From positions 1-31,223 of the forward strand of contig FWWN02000542.1 in the NCBI GenBank assembly GCA_900175165.2: a stretch of DNA of 31,223 nt, read 5' to 3'. Of the stretch, positions 14,752 to 28,737 are shown piece after piece. The stretch is from Rhizomucor pusillus (Eukaryota; Mucoromycota; Mucoromycetes; Mucorales; Lichtheimiaceae). Both the position numbers and the translations under genes were made by a program. Positions within the stretch are counted from its first letter, which is position 1. The number at the start of each line of letters is the position of its first letter. Below the pieces are notes generated by a model. That model was not told where the DNA came from, did not search any database, and saw only the letters and a program-made list of their open reading frames with translations.

Positions 14752-14931
14752 TATCTACTTTCGCAATTTGTACTTGTACAATGATACTCTCTCAATCACT
14801 TAAGCATCATATGTTTCAACGTTCCTGATTTGAAATTTCATGCAATTTAAGGAAGGTGGCTTTGACCACCAAGCTGGAAATTTCAACGCTGCCTGCTTTC
14901 AGAGGTCAGCAGGAGCTTTCGACTTTACACA

Positions 14932-17603
14932 ATGCCCCGAAACCGAAAAATAAGCGTAAAGGAGCAGCGTAAGAGAAATCAAGAGGAACTTCAGTCCATT
15001 GAAGAAAAGAGTGCACATCCTGTAAGTTGATCTGTTAAAAGTCAATATTACTTGCAAGTCCATTCTTTTACTAACGCTTGTGACCACCGCCACCACCAGG
15101 AAAATTACGCCGATGTCAAGTTCTTTGAAGATCTACCCATCACCTCAAAGACCATGTTTGGTCTAAAGAACGCCAACTACCGACAGCTCACCGAAATTCA
15201 ACGCAAGGCGATCCCACTTGCTTTGGCTAAACGAGATGTCTTGGGTGCAGCCAAAACCGGCAGTGGCAAGACGTTGGCGTTCCTTGTTCCTGTAAGTCGT
15301 AGTATTTGGATATTTATTGACTTTTATATTCTTACACCTTTGGAAAGGTTCTCGAGATCCTGTATAGAGCACATTGGAATGCTTCGGATGGCTTGGGAGC
15401 ATTAATCATTTCGCCTACTCGAGAACTCGCCGTTCAGATTTTCGAAGTTTTGCGCAAAATCGGTAAAGCACACGTCTTCTCGGCCGGTCTTATTATCGGT
15501 GGCAAGGATTTCAAAGTCGAAAAAGAACGTATATCACGCATGAACATCTTGGTTGCTACACCTGGTCGTTTACTTCAACATATGGATCAGTCTGCAGGCT
15601 TTGATTGCGACAACTTGCAAGTATTGGGTATGTCTATGCTTGAGCTGTCTAGGCTGCAACTTGATCTAACACCTGGTTCTTTGCAAAGTTTTGGACGAGG
15701 CTGATAGATGTATGGATATGGGTTTCCAGAAGACGATGAACGCCATTATCGAAAATTTGCCAAAGCAACGCCAAACGATGCTGTTTTCTGCAACGCAAAC
15801 TCGATCGGTAAAGGATCTTGCTCGCCTCAGTCTGAAAGATCCAGAGTACGTTGCCGTGCACGAGAAGGCCGAACACAGCACCCCGCAAAGCTTGACGCAG
15901 CACTACGTCGTCTGCGATTTGCCGCGCAAGCTGGATACCCTGTATTCCTTTATTAAAACCCACTTGAAGACTAAGACGATCGTGTTCTTATCCAGCTGCA
16001 AACAGACACGCTTCGTCTTTGAATGTTTCTGTAAGCTTCAGCCGGGTATACCACTTTTACATCTCCACGGAAAGCAGAAACAGACAAAACGTGTCGAGAT
16101 CTTTCGAAAATTTACATCTACGCAGCACGCCGTTTTGTTCTGCACTGACATTGCTGCTCGCGGCCTCGATTTCCCGGCTGTGGACTGGGTCTTCCAGCTG
16201 GACTGCCCCGAAGATGCAGAAACATATATCCACCGTGTAGGCCGCACTGCTCGCTTCAACGCTCAAGGTCACGCGCTCTTGCTCCTCGTGCCGACAGAGG
16301 TAGAAGGGATGCTGGAAGAGCTAAAGAGAAAGAAGGTGCCTATCGAAGAAATCAAGATCCGTGAAAATAAGCAAAAGTCTATCCAGAACCAGCTGCAAAG
16401 TTTCTGTTTCCAAGATCCGGAAATCAAATATCTTGGCCAGCGTGTAAGTTTCTGTCATGTTTTAAAACGAATGTATGGAACTTATTTACTAAACGGGTCT
16501 TTAAAGGCATTCGTAGCGTACATGCGCTCTGTATATCTACAGCGTAACAAGAATGTATTCAAAGCTGCAGAGCTTCCTGCTGAAGAGTTTGCTCAAGCGC
16601 TTGGTTTGGCTGGTGCACCAAAGATCAAGTTCTTGAACAAGGAAAAAGCCAAGGAACAACAAAAGAAGGAAGCAGCAGCAGCAGCGGCAGTTGAGGAAAA
16701 GAAGCAGGACAAGGCAGAAGAAGCCGCTGAACAAGACGAAGAACAGCCTCAACGCAAGGCAAATGAGGTTCGAACGAAATACGATAGGATGTTCCAGAGA
16801 AAGAATCAGGATATTCTTTCTGAGCATTACCACAAACTGGTTGCATTTGATGAGGATGCAGCTGGTGACAACGATGAAGAATTCTTGACCATACAACGAG
16901 CTAATCATGATATTGAGGATGAGTCTGAAGATGAAGAGACGTTCAAGGTACGAAAGACATACATACCTGTAGGAAAAACGACAGCCGTATTGACATATAT
17001 ATTTATTCATGTAGGAGCTCAAAACTGACAATCTATCTAAACGACAACAAAAGTTGTCAAAGAAGGAACGAGCAAAGAAGTCTTCCAAGGGCGAAAGAAT
17101 TGTCTTTGATGAGGAGGGCAACGTAAGTTGACAAAATGGAAAGCAAAGGGGCGAAGATGACTGACTCAACTCTGTTCTTTTAGCCTCATCAACTGTATGA
17201 GATGGTGGGTGAAGAAGAGTTCTTGAAGGCTGGTGATGCAAAGACACAGCGCGAGAAATTCATTAGCCAAGAAGCCGAGAACATGAAGACTGCAGATATA
17301 GAAGATAAGGTTCTTGCCAAAGAAAAACGCAGAGAAAAGCGCTTAAAGAAGAAGCAAAGAGAAGAAGAAGCACGCCGCGCTGCTGCCGGCGGCGCAGACT
17401 ACGACGAGGAAGAAATGTCCATGGAGGAGGAGATAGAAGAGGAGGAAGACGAGGAAAGAGAAGCCTGGAAACGGAAATGGGAGGAAGATCTTCAAGAAGA
17501 ACAAGAGGAGCCTCCATCAAAGAAACGTGTCATTGAAATCGAAGAACCACAGACTTTGCAAGATCAAGAAGCACTCGCGCTCCAGCTTTTGGGCGGCGTA
17601 TAG
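14932..17603 (+). CDS. DBP4: DEAD-box RNA helicase DBP4 (HCA4/DDX10 family)
   Basis: Nucleolar ATP-dependent RNA helicase acting in early 18S rRNA processing. Seven exons (14932-15021, 15100-15291, 15348-15627, 15689-16443, 16507-16947, 17015-17122, 17184-17603) give 761 codons, against about 770 in yeast Dbp4. Motifs in order: Q motif ([13 protein letters not shown]), [10 protein letters not shown] (near 80-88), Ia PTRELA, Ib TPGRLL, II DEAD (190-193), [25 protein letters not shown] and [10 protein letters not shown]. After the core come the DBP4-type segment (IKYLGQR…[15 protein letters not shown]) and a long Lys/Glu-rich tail, as in the family. The intron 16444-16506 is 63 nt and stop-free, so its retention would add 21 residues. 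The gene lies 180 bp past the deacetylase gene on the same strand. Confidence 0.93.
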
Positions 17604-17726
17604 TAGTAAAATCGCATTGTATCCCATCATCCAACCACACGCATTTGTATCCCCATCCATTACATGTTTACACATCTTTTTTTGCTGCCACAATATAATT
17701 GTTGAAATATGTACAGGATATATAGT

Positions 17727-18212
17727 CTACAGTGAGATGTGGCCCAGCCATTCAGCATCCAAATCCTCGTCGTCTTCGCTTTCTTCAGCAGTATTTTGCT
17801 CGTCGTCGTCGCACTCGAACCATAGGTTGGAGCCATATGAGATGCAAAGTTCTTCGTCTTGTTTGACCTCGCGCAACGTGACATAGCGAATAACGCCGTT
17901 CTTGAAATCTCGAATGAATCCAACATTTGGTTTGCTCGAGTGATTAAACATTGATCCTAATCCCAAAGCGAGCGCGTAGCCGCCCTGCCACCGGTAGGTG
18001 TAGTGATCGGCGATCGTGAATTTGCCATGTTGCTCGTATTCATCGCTCGTAAACAGCAATATTGGGCTAACTTCGACGAGCGTGTTTTGTGGTATACTGC
18101 CCGCGGCGCAAAATACTCCTCTTCCTCGGACTGGATGTTTGCGAAGCTCCAAGGATAACTTGTGGTGTGGCAAAGGCACTGGCTGCTGCTGCTGGCTATC
18201 GTCGTCGTCCAT
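17727..18212 (-). CDS. Small SET-domain protein (putative protein-lysine methyltransferase)
   Basis: Intronless, 161 residues from the ATG at 18212. Almost the whole protein is a compact SET domain: RGRGVFCAAGSIPQNTLVEV (residues 29-48), NHSSKPN (90-96, S-adenosylmethionine pocket) and ELCISYG (121-127, catalytic Tyr), then an acidic C-terminus rich in Glu and Asp. The pattern H-Y-T-Y-R-W…ALALGLGSMFNHS is typical of small free-standing SET proteins found in fungi and bacteria rather than of Set1/Set2-type histone enzymes. The substrate is unknown. The frame stays open upstream to an ATG at 18389, so a protein 59 residues longer is possible, but that part has no SET-like content. It is tail-to-tail with DBP4, 123 bp between stops. 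Confidence 0.8.
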   Translation of the reverse strand: MDDDDSQQQQPVPLPHHKLSLELRKHPVRGRGVFCAAGSIPQNTLVEVSPILLFTSDEYEQHGKFTIADHYTYRWQGGYALALGLGSMFNHSSKPNVGFIRDFKNGVIRYVTLREVKQDEELCISYGSNLWFECDDDEQNTAEESEDDEDLDAEWLGHISL

Positions 18213-18479
18213 ACGATTCTTCGGAAAAGAGATTCTACAAGTGCGAATTCTTCTTCTGCACTCCTCCCAAACAACCCGCGCCCTTTTTTCTCTAAACATC
18301 ATAATATATCTATCAAACACAGAGAACACATCCTCACATCCAGCTAGATCTACAAGCAAGGAATTGTTCTCTACGAGGTTTATTTGCATTGTTATCCATT
18401 TTCGTCTCTTGAGGTCATGTAAAGGTGGGACATTGAAAAAATGCTGCCCATCCTGCCCCTCTGCGAGAACAGTCACAGA

Positions 18480-18552
18480 ATTTGCGCTGTTTGAAAATTA
18501 TTTTGCGCAATAAGAAATCGAATTTGCGTTGGCTGAAAATGAATTTTGCGCT
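18480..18552. repeat. Imperfect 30-bp direct repeat with TTTTGCGC cores
   Basis: Two units, 18480-18508 and 18522-18552, share the layout ATTTGCG(C/T)TG…TGAAAAT…TTTTGCGC. They lie about 270-340 bp upstream of the preferred SET start. TTTTGCGC is close to the E2F/MBF-type TTTSGCGC consensus, so paired regulatory sites are possible; a decayed tandem duplication is the alternative. Confidence 0.5.
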
Positions 18553-18768
18553 GGTGGGTCTCCATCTGGCGCTCCAACTGGTCATCCACTTTTGAGATGC
18601 CACGGTCTCTGCTGAACACAATGAACAACATGCGCTCTAGTCGTAGAGGTGCTTTTATTATAGAAGAATTTCCAGCATCAACCTTTGCATATATGCAGTT
18701 TATGTGACCCATTTGAAAAATAGCGGCCTCCTCGAGTTTCAAAGATTTTATTGCCTGGTTATGTAGAC

Positions 18769-18900
18769 ATGACTACGTTGATACTCCTGAAGCGCACCTG
18801 CCACGTCTGCGAACAGACATTAGCGGATGCCAAAAAGCTACGAAACTATCTTCTCTCTGCTTATAATATATCTGTCCCAGCACGTCGCAAGGGGGAGTAA
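18769..18900 (+). pseudogene. Zinc-finger-like short ORF, probable remnant
   Basis: A 43-residue frame from ATG to TAA reads TCHVCEQTLADAKKLRNYLL and then SAYNISVPARRKG. The C-x2-C pair, the Leu spacing and the basic ending look like a C2H2-type finger, but the positions where the two His residues would be expected hold Tyr and Ala. The next reading frame continues with coding-like sequence past the stop. This fits a decayed gene fragment; a genuine small protein is less likely. Confidence 0.3.
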
Positions 18901-18908
18901 AAAGTGAA

Positions 18909-19223
18909 ATGATTGCACCGTCTTATGATACATCCATGCGGATGTCTCTAGATCAGGTGCGTTGAGCAGTGGAGATAGGATATAGCTGTTCAATTGTTGA
19001 GATATTTCTGTCATTTTTCTTTTTTTTCTTTTGAGAAATATAGGCGAGAACGGCTAATGAAGGAATCTCTGAGCAAGATAGACAGCGGATTGCCCGGAGA
19101 CTCGATTTTCTCCACACATGTCGAGATGAAATTGCAAGGTGTTGACCAAGATAGGGAATGTTAGAGTTAGAAGTCGTGTGTTCGATGTGGGTAGAAACTG
19201 GAGAAATGCAATCGGGGCGTTTT
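18909..19223 (+). CDS. Possible small spliced gene of unknown function
   Basis: ATG at 18909 begins MIAPSYDTSMRMSLDQ, followed by GTGCGT at 18957 and an acceptor TATAG ending at 19043. The next stretch (19044-19138) reads ARTANEGISEQDRQRIARRL and then DFLHTCRDEIA, a helical, charged segment that looks coded. A donor GTGTTG follows at 19139, with an acceptor GGGTAG ending at 19194. The third exon would end after about ten residues at TGA. An alternative frame near 19204-19310 (KCNRGVLTLEDIATTRAKEI) is also coding-like but cannot be joined in phase. It is either a small unknown protein or a damaged gene. Confidence 0.25.
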
Positions 19224-19928
19224 GACACTGGAAGATATTGCTACAACCCGAGCAAAGGAAATCACTCATCGGTCAAGACCAACTTCGCCTGTCCATCCTA
19301 TTTTTACCATTGAAATGGAAATATTACTTATTATGAACATGTCATCAACTATCCTATGCCCAGAACTGTCGTCCCCGGCAGATACAAGGTTGCCTTCATT
19401 GCCTTAGGTATCCCTGTGTCGCCATTTTACCTGCTACTTCTTCCTCCAGTGGTTCCATTTTCACCATGATGCTCATCATGCGAGCTTCGATTTAGCAAGA
19501 CGATTGTTGCCTTGATCGCCCTGCTGGTATTGCATATGTTTCATAACCATTCTCTTCATCATTGTATTTTCATTCTTCCTGTTTTCTGTGAACCTCCTTT
19601 TTTTAACTTGTCCTCCATTCCTCTTCTTTTAGTTCTCAAACCTAACAATAAAAAGTCATATGCTTGTTGTTTGACAAGTCAAATTCTAATACAAGAAAAC
19701 ATGTGTGACAAGTCAATATATCTGCTTCAATACGATGTCTTCAGAACGACATCACAAAAATTGGTGCTTGTCAAGAGAGCATAAAAAATGCGACATCTAA
19801 CTACACGATATCTTTTTACTGTTGTACAATATCTAATTCTGAAAATACTGTGATCGACTCCGCAAAGATCGACTAACTTGCAGCAGTGTACACCGCCCGC
19901 TGACGCAGGACCTTTTGGAGCTAGCAAC
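19224..19928. other. Intergenic stretch before the UBAP1-like gene
   Basis: Mostly pyrimidine-rich and AT-rich sequence with overlapping short frames on both strands. No gene, RNA gene or repeat can be supported apart from the coding-like frame near 19204-19310 mentioned with the preceding entry. It should include the promoter of the gene starting at 19929. Confidence 0.45.
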
Positions 19929-21312
19929 ATGGACCAAGGTATTACGTTTCCCAGAATCTAGACGAGCTGGATTAGATTCTTAACCAGTTGCTTGCTAGGC
20001 TCAATCTACTCGGCGCTGCAAGATGTTCCCACAATGCTTTCTCCACAGTATAAGCTACCAAGACAGGTATGCTACAGCAATGCATGGAACCTTCTCTCAC
20101 TCGGCTGCTGCTAAACTAAGCTTGTTGTTATATACATAGATAAACATTGCTTCAGAGCTGGTGCCAATGCCTGATCCTGCACTCGTTATGGTAAGTATAC
20201 AAGTGCGGCGGCGCGCCAAGAAGTGTAAACATGCTGATTTATGCGTCTAAGGTACCGTACCCGTTTGCTATCGAAAAGGATGCGTTGGCAGACATTGCAG
20301 CTGCGCGAGAAGCTCAGCAAAAGGAATCAGAACGACTCGATGCATTGAGAAAGGCATACCAAGAAGAAAAGATTAGGAAACAAAAGCTCGCTGCACGCAA
20401 GATTGCACCCGGCTTCCTTGACACGGATACTCGCATCCTTAAACCTGAGCAACTTCACAGCAACAAGACTGCTGCTCAGGAACAACAGAGTCAGGAAGAG
20501 CAGCAGCAGCAGGAGCAGCAGCGTGACGAGAACCAGCAGCCATTGCAGCAACAGCAGCAAGAGACCAGCTCTGCGACGGATGACACAGCAACAAATTCGT
20601 TCGATTATCTAAAGTTCGAGCAGGGATTAGCACCGCCTGATCCATGGGATCAGCCTGAGAACGACTTGACTGCTTTAGGCTGGATCTTGGGCCATCCTCG
20701 TCCAGATAATGTTCCTCCATCTCAGATAGCGGCATCGCATCCATACCCGAATGCGCACAAAAGAGCGTCTTCACCGCAGTATACAGGCGGCGAAGGTAAA
20801 GGATCAACTTATATACTCATATTGGCGTGTTAATGGATATATCCAAAGTAGCGTACAGGCCGCCAGCATACAATGGAAACGCAACACGTCCACCACCGCA
20901 ACAAAAGCATGTGTATCCACCGCATCATCCAGCGACACGCCATTCGTCCCCGCCTGTGGCTCCTGCGCCTGCACTCCCACCAAAACCGTTCACAGAAACT
21001 GGATCCTCACCGTCACCTACACATACCTCGCCCCGCATAGTTGCTGCTTCAGTGCTGCCGGGATCACCGTCAACGCCGCCAAACCCAGCAGCAGCAGTAG
21101 CAGCTGGAGCATCGCCGTCTCTAGCACACAGCTTGCCTACTATACCACCCCCGTTGCCTCCACACCCAACTCCACATCAATCCCACGAGCATTTGATTGA
21201 TGAATTAGTCAACATGGGATTCTCAAGACACCAGGCTGCCGAAGCTTTGGAGAAGAACGACTATGATTTGACAAAAGCGACAAATTTCCTGCTAGATCAC
21301 GGTGTTGATTAA
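19929..21312 (+). CDS. UBAP1-like UBA-domain protein, candidate ESCRT-I subunit
   Basis: Five exons (19929-19938, 19999-20066, 20140-20190, 20252-20795, 20849-21312) give 378 codons; the first exon holds only ten coding bases. The N-terminus (SIYSALQDVPTMLSPQYKLP…VPYPFAIEKDAL, then a Glu/Arg-rich helix) follows the same order as the start of animal UBAP1: a DVP-containing motif, a proline-containing linker, a Y-x-F segment and a charged helix. UBAP1 binds the ESCRT-I core by this region and ubiquitin by its C-terminal UBA. Here residues about 338-376 form one clear UBA domain (LIDELVNMGFSRHQAAEALE and DYDLTKATNFLL). The middle is Gln-, Pro- and Ala-rich and probably disordered. The UBA is certain; ESCRT-I membership is inferred from the N-terminal layout. 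A general UBA adaptor is the alternative. Confidence 0.75.
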
Positions 21313-21541
21313 ACGGATCGAGCGTGAATTAGAGTAAAACCAATTTTGTATAATACCCTTTAGTTCCTTTGTGTGTGGTCAGGTTATTGCGTGCAAAGTG
21401 TGTACTATTAGTATTTCTACAAGCTTGATGAGGATAAAAAAAAATAATAGAAGAAAACGAAGTGAGAGGGAATCTATGTTTGTAAAAAAAGAAATGCGTA
21501 AAGAAGCAGCAAAACAGAAGACCACAAAGGAAAAACTAATC

Positions 21542-25075
<3,534 letters not shown>

Positions 25076-25176
25076 TTTGGGTGACTGTGTCGGGTCGATC
25101 ACTGCTCGTCCGGCCCAAGGAGAAATGTTTGTGCGAGTGTGTTTTTCTGTAGTAATTGATCTCGTGTAATTTACGT

Positions 25177-27271
25177 TTATTTTTTCTGCTGTTCTTTGTC
25201 TAGGAGAGTAGCAGTTTCAGAATCAAAACGGGAAGGCGAGGTAGAGAATCGACGGCCACTCGTTATGGCGCCGTATGTCTTTCCATATGGCTCAACGACC
25301 TTGTGGCTCTGACCGTTCAACAATGAATGACCTGAAGCGGTACGTTCGAGAGTACCAACAGCTTGAGGGATGGCAGATTGAGAAGGCCTTTTCCGGGTAT
25401 TCCATCTCGCGGAACCGCGGCCGGATTTTCTGTTAGCTACTTGTCGGCGGACAACTCGAATCTTGTTGCGGACTACAAGGGGAATATCTAATCAGTGGTC
25501 CGCTTCTTCCTCCATTTTTGCTTCTTTTTTTCACTTACCATCAACGTAAACGTCCGTTTCATCAATAATTTCCTATTGCATTGTATAGTTAATAGGCATA
25601 TTCAAATTAAGCCCCTGATCTCTTTCGTTTTTGTACCTCTCCGATAAGTTCTTCGATAACATCTTCCAATGTGATAACACCCATAGCCCCGCTTTGTCCT
25701 CCAGGATCGTCAGAGACAAGCGCCATGTGGCCTATTAAAGCACATGTAATTAGTCGCCGAATGATCACTTTTCTCCTTTCTTTGAACTGAACACTTACTT
25801 TTGCCTTCCTGGAAGAAATTGAGAATATCCAAACAACTGGTATCTGGGCCGGTCTCAGGCAAAGTGCTCATTTGCATTTCCTTGACAGGAACGGCGTCCT
25901 CGGGGTCGTAGGTAATCAGACGTTTTGTCAAAAGCATGCCAACAAAGTTAGTAGGGTCACCGGCAGCGTGAATGGGTATACGAGAGTAGCCAGCGGTCAA
26001 AATCTTTGGGGTGATTGTTAGTCCAAACTATGAAAATCCAAGATGGAATAGCTGTTCAATCTTTTTTTACCTTATCCACAAGTTCCTCGTTCAAGATATC
26101 ATCAACAGATAATGTGAAGACATCAGAAATGGGGGTCATGATCTGAGATACAGGCTTTGACCGTAAGTCCAGCACGGCGCCTAACGTTCAAATGACATTA
26201 ATATGTTTTCAGCTTTTTAAAATAGATGGATAATGGCTCGAGATTTACCGATAATGGTTACTTCATCTGCAGTGAGCGCTTCGACGTCTGAAGGATTAAC
26301 AGCTTGGTGAAGCGACACCAGCGTCTTGAGGCCTAACGCCAGCATTTAGAGTAATGCTATCAATGCATTGCGTCGATAGCACTTACCAGCCTTCTTGTAA
26401 ACTGTGCCGTGTGATTCTCCCAAAAAGTAATCAAGGACCAAAGCTGTCGGGTATGCAATAGGATACATTACGTACATCAACACAAGGACCATCCTAGAGA
26501 GAAAGCGCGCGCGCGGAAAAGAATTAGAATATTATCTCACTTTCGCATTTCTTTGTAGTACCAGGCTGTGCGTGCACCGATGGCCAAACCATGTCGTACG
26601 CAAATGGCTATATCAAAGGATAGGTCAATATCCGTCACGTTCTTGTATACATGGTTGCTACCTTACATTGGGGAATAACTCTAGAACGGACCCAGTCAGT
26701 TTAGAACATTCATTTTAAACCCCTAATCCAGCTCACACTTACTCTCCAAAAATAACGATAAGTGCGGTTGATATTACGACGGCTTGCCAACCGCCACCGG
26801 TAACGGAGTGGAGAATAATAGGAAGTGTCTCGTTGATCACGACGTTCGACAGCAGCAAAGTTACCAAGACCCAGTGCTTGCCGCGCTCCAAGAGTGCAAG
26901 GACCTTCTTTGCGTTTTTTCGTTCCTCAGGAGTGCCAGACTCGATCAAAACATGGAGGTTGGTCTCGTCCAAACCCATAAGACCAAGCGTCAAGCCTAGG
27001 GCGAATTTTTTCAGTAACCTAGCAGAGATATTCTTTCGGGCAGCCCATCATGCATACCTGCGAATACACCACCCAGCAACACAAGCGCTACGACGACGAT
27101 AATCTTCTCCCAAAACTTAAATGACATGTAGTCATTGAAATCCGGTTCGATCTCATCCTCTTCAGAAAGTATACGACTTGTAGGGTACCCGTAAATGGAG
27201 GTTGCCAAGGAAGTTAAGGCTAAAAGAGAAATGCGAACGGTAGCAGTATACCGTATGTTCTTCTGCAGCAT
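25177..27271 (-). CDS. MAM3: MAM3/CNNM-like DUF21-CBS membrane protein
   Basis: Eleven minus-strand exons (27271-27058, 26995-26743, 26680-26667, 26607-26541, 26493-26387, 26332-26249, 26180-26071, 26003-25799, 25731-25637, 25572-25539, 25487-25177) give 497 codons. The order is: a likely signal peptide (residues 1-28), DUF21/CNNM transmembrane domain ([48 protein letters not shown]), a CBS pair ([15 protein letters not shown]…GYSRIPIH…HMALVSD…[17 protein letters not shown]) and a basic C-terminal tail. This is the layout of yeast Mam3 and the animal CNNM Mg2+ transporters or regulators; Mam3 is a vacuolar-membrane protein that affects Mn2+ and other metal tolerance. Exon 3 is 14 nt and encodes part of GEVIPQS. 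The family is certain; transport versus sensing is not. Confidence 0.9.
26667..26680 (-). other. 14-nt micro-exon of the MAM3-like gene
   Basis: The exon AGTTATTCCCCAAT lies between introns 26742-26681 (GTAAGT…CTAG) and 26666-26608 (GTAAGG…ATAG). It encodes Val-Ile-Pro-Gln plus parts of the flanking Glu and Ser, completing the conserved GEVIPQS motif of the DUF21 domain. Phase closes only if it is included. Confidence 0.8.
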
Positions 27272-27692
27272 GAGCAGTTGAGAAAAAGAAGAAGAAAAGG
27301 AGAAACGGTTGCCGCGGAGCAAAGGCAAAAAGGCAACTGCTGTTATAAGGAAACACAAGTGACGGTGCCTTTCAAAGGACACTGGAAACAATGGATGTTT
27401 CGGATTTCAATCCAACAACGGCTTGGCGACGGGTTTGCTCAGCAACGCTGCGACCACTACTGGATAAATTACCATCATGTTACTGCCGTTTCTATATTGT
27501 AGTTTTTCTCTTGCTTTGCAGTTCAAGGGTGCGCTGTATCTTTGCAGTGTAATACAAATGTCGAATGACTGCACTTCCGTTTGTGTCGCATTTCTTCTGC
27601 AGATTTGCAACTATCAGATTAATATTATCTTTTCCCTTCCATATCAAGGCTCCAAGTCTGCGAAGCGTTACAGCGCAGTGATTAAATACTGC
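27272..27692. other. Upstream region of the MAM3-like gene
   Basis: No gene seen. The minus-strand frame of the first MAM3 exon stays open to about 27391 but its only upstream initiator there would be TTG, so it is taken as 5' UTR. The rest is unassigned AT-rich sequence. Confidence 0.4.
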
Positions 27693-28098
27693 CTACATTC
27701 TAGCAATACATGGTCCAGCTGCTAGGAACACACGCTTGGATGTCTGTGCTGCTGTCTGCCAACGTTTAGTATGACAAGCGGCGATTGTAACATTCATCGC
27801 CGACGGACTACCATCTCTAGGGATTGGCTGCTTAAACAGCACGTGGGGTCCTGTACGCGATACACTTGGTTGCAAGCAATACATTGACTCTAGGTAACAA
27901 TCGGCGCCGAGCCATCGCTGAAAACCAATAATGTTGACAGCAGCAACAGCGATATCTTCAGGCTGCAAGCGTTGAGCAGCGGGTTTTTGACCTTTTTAGG
28001 TAAATTTCTACGGAGATTCACTCGTACCGGCGCGCGATCAACCAAAAGTCGGAAGATACGACCACGTCTGTCAGCTCGGCATCTATGCGGTAAGGCAT
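27693..28098 (-). pseudogene. Possible decayed gene of unknown family
   Basis: From the ATG at 28098 a frame reads MPYRIDAELTDVVVSSDF and WLIARRYE to a TGA at 28020. About 50 bp further, a second frame (27968-27693) reads MQPEDIAVAAVNIIGFQRWL and continues through a Pro/Gly-containing segment to a stop. Both stretches look coded. A CTCAAC…TTGCAG branch-and-acceptor sits at 27980-27963, but no donor joins the two pieces in phase without discarding the first part. This is either a damaged gene or a model I cannot resolve. Confidence 0.25.
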
Positions 28099-28276
28099 TG
28101 AAACCTTTTTTTTTTTGAAATTCTCATGTTTGTACTGCGCACGGCACCGACGTCATATTGTCATCAATGGCGAGTAACCGATCTTTTTTTACAGTTCACC
28201 TTTCTCGAATGCATGTGATGTTTTTGAATCGCAATAAATAATCAGAGTTATATCTTCAATTCCTTTCCAGATTTGA

Positions 28277-28737
28277 TTGAGAAGTTTAGAATTGGCGGAT
28301 GATTTTCGCTGTAACTCGAGCGTCGCAATGAATATGAGCCAGGCCAGCGTGTACTATCAAATCATCCATACCGATCTTTCTTCACCTGGTAAAAAAGATA
28401 ACGTGGTATGTAAAAATTTAACCGGAACTCTTCATTTTCTCTTTGGTCCAGGACAATGTAACTATAATATCAAAGAATTTTTCCATATGCCGCGTATGGG
28501 CAACTAATAAAGAGGTCATCAGGAGTTGACACGGAAGCCAGCTTCATCCGTTTTGACTGGAAGAAGCATAGTAGGGCAAGACGCGAGATCGACTATCAGA
28601 CAGACGACACAAGGCGCAGGCTCTATGGCACGCGAGTAGATTGCTTCGTGATCATCACTGAGCAAGTCGAAATAAAGGAAGCTATAGATGTTGATTATCC
28701 TTTTTCATCAAAAGAAAAAATACAAACGTTTCTGTAA
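28277..28737 (+). pseudogene. Frameshifted, spliced gene fragment of an unrecognised family
   Basis: The exon ending at 28405 (…SVYYQIIHTDLSSPGKKDNV) is followed by a textbook intron, GTATGT…TTTAACC…GGTCCAG (28406-28451). The next exon reads NVTIISKNFSICRVWATNKE and VIRS, then hits TGA at about 28522. A shift of one base opens a strongly protein-like frame, VDTEASFIRFDWKKHSRARR, then EIDYQTDDTRRRLYGTRVDC, to TAA at 28735-28737. Intact splice signals with one frame break suggest a recently inactivated gene or a sequence error. I cannot name the family; the Arg/Asp-rich pattern resembles uncharacterised proteins I associate with Mucoromycota, which is inference. Confidence 0.45.

Noticed and set aside
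16537..17247. 236-codon minus-strand frame over DBP4
   Set aside because: Antisense of the Lys/Glu-rich tail; it crosses real introns and matches nothing.
27271..27391. Longer MAM3 N-terminus starting near 27391
   Set aside because: That frame has no ATG there, only TTG; the ATG at 27271 is followed directly by a good signal peptide.
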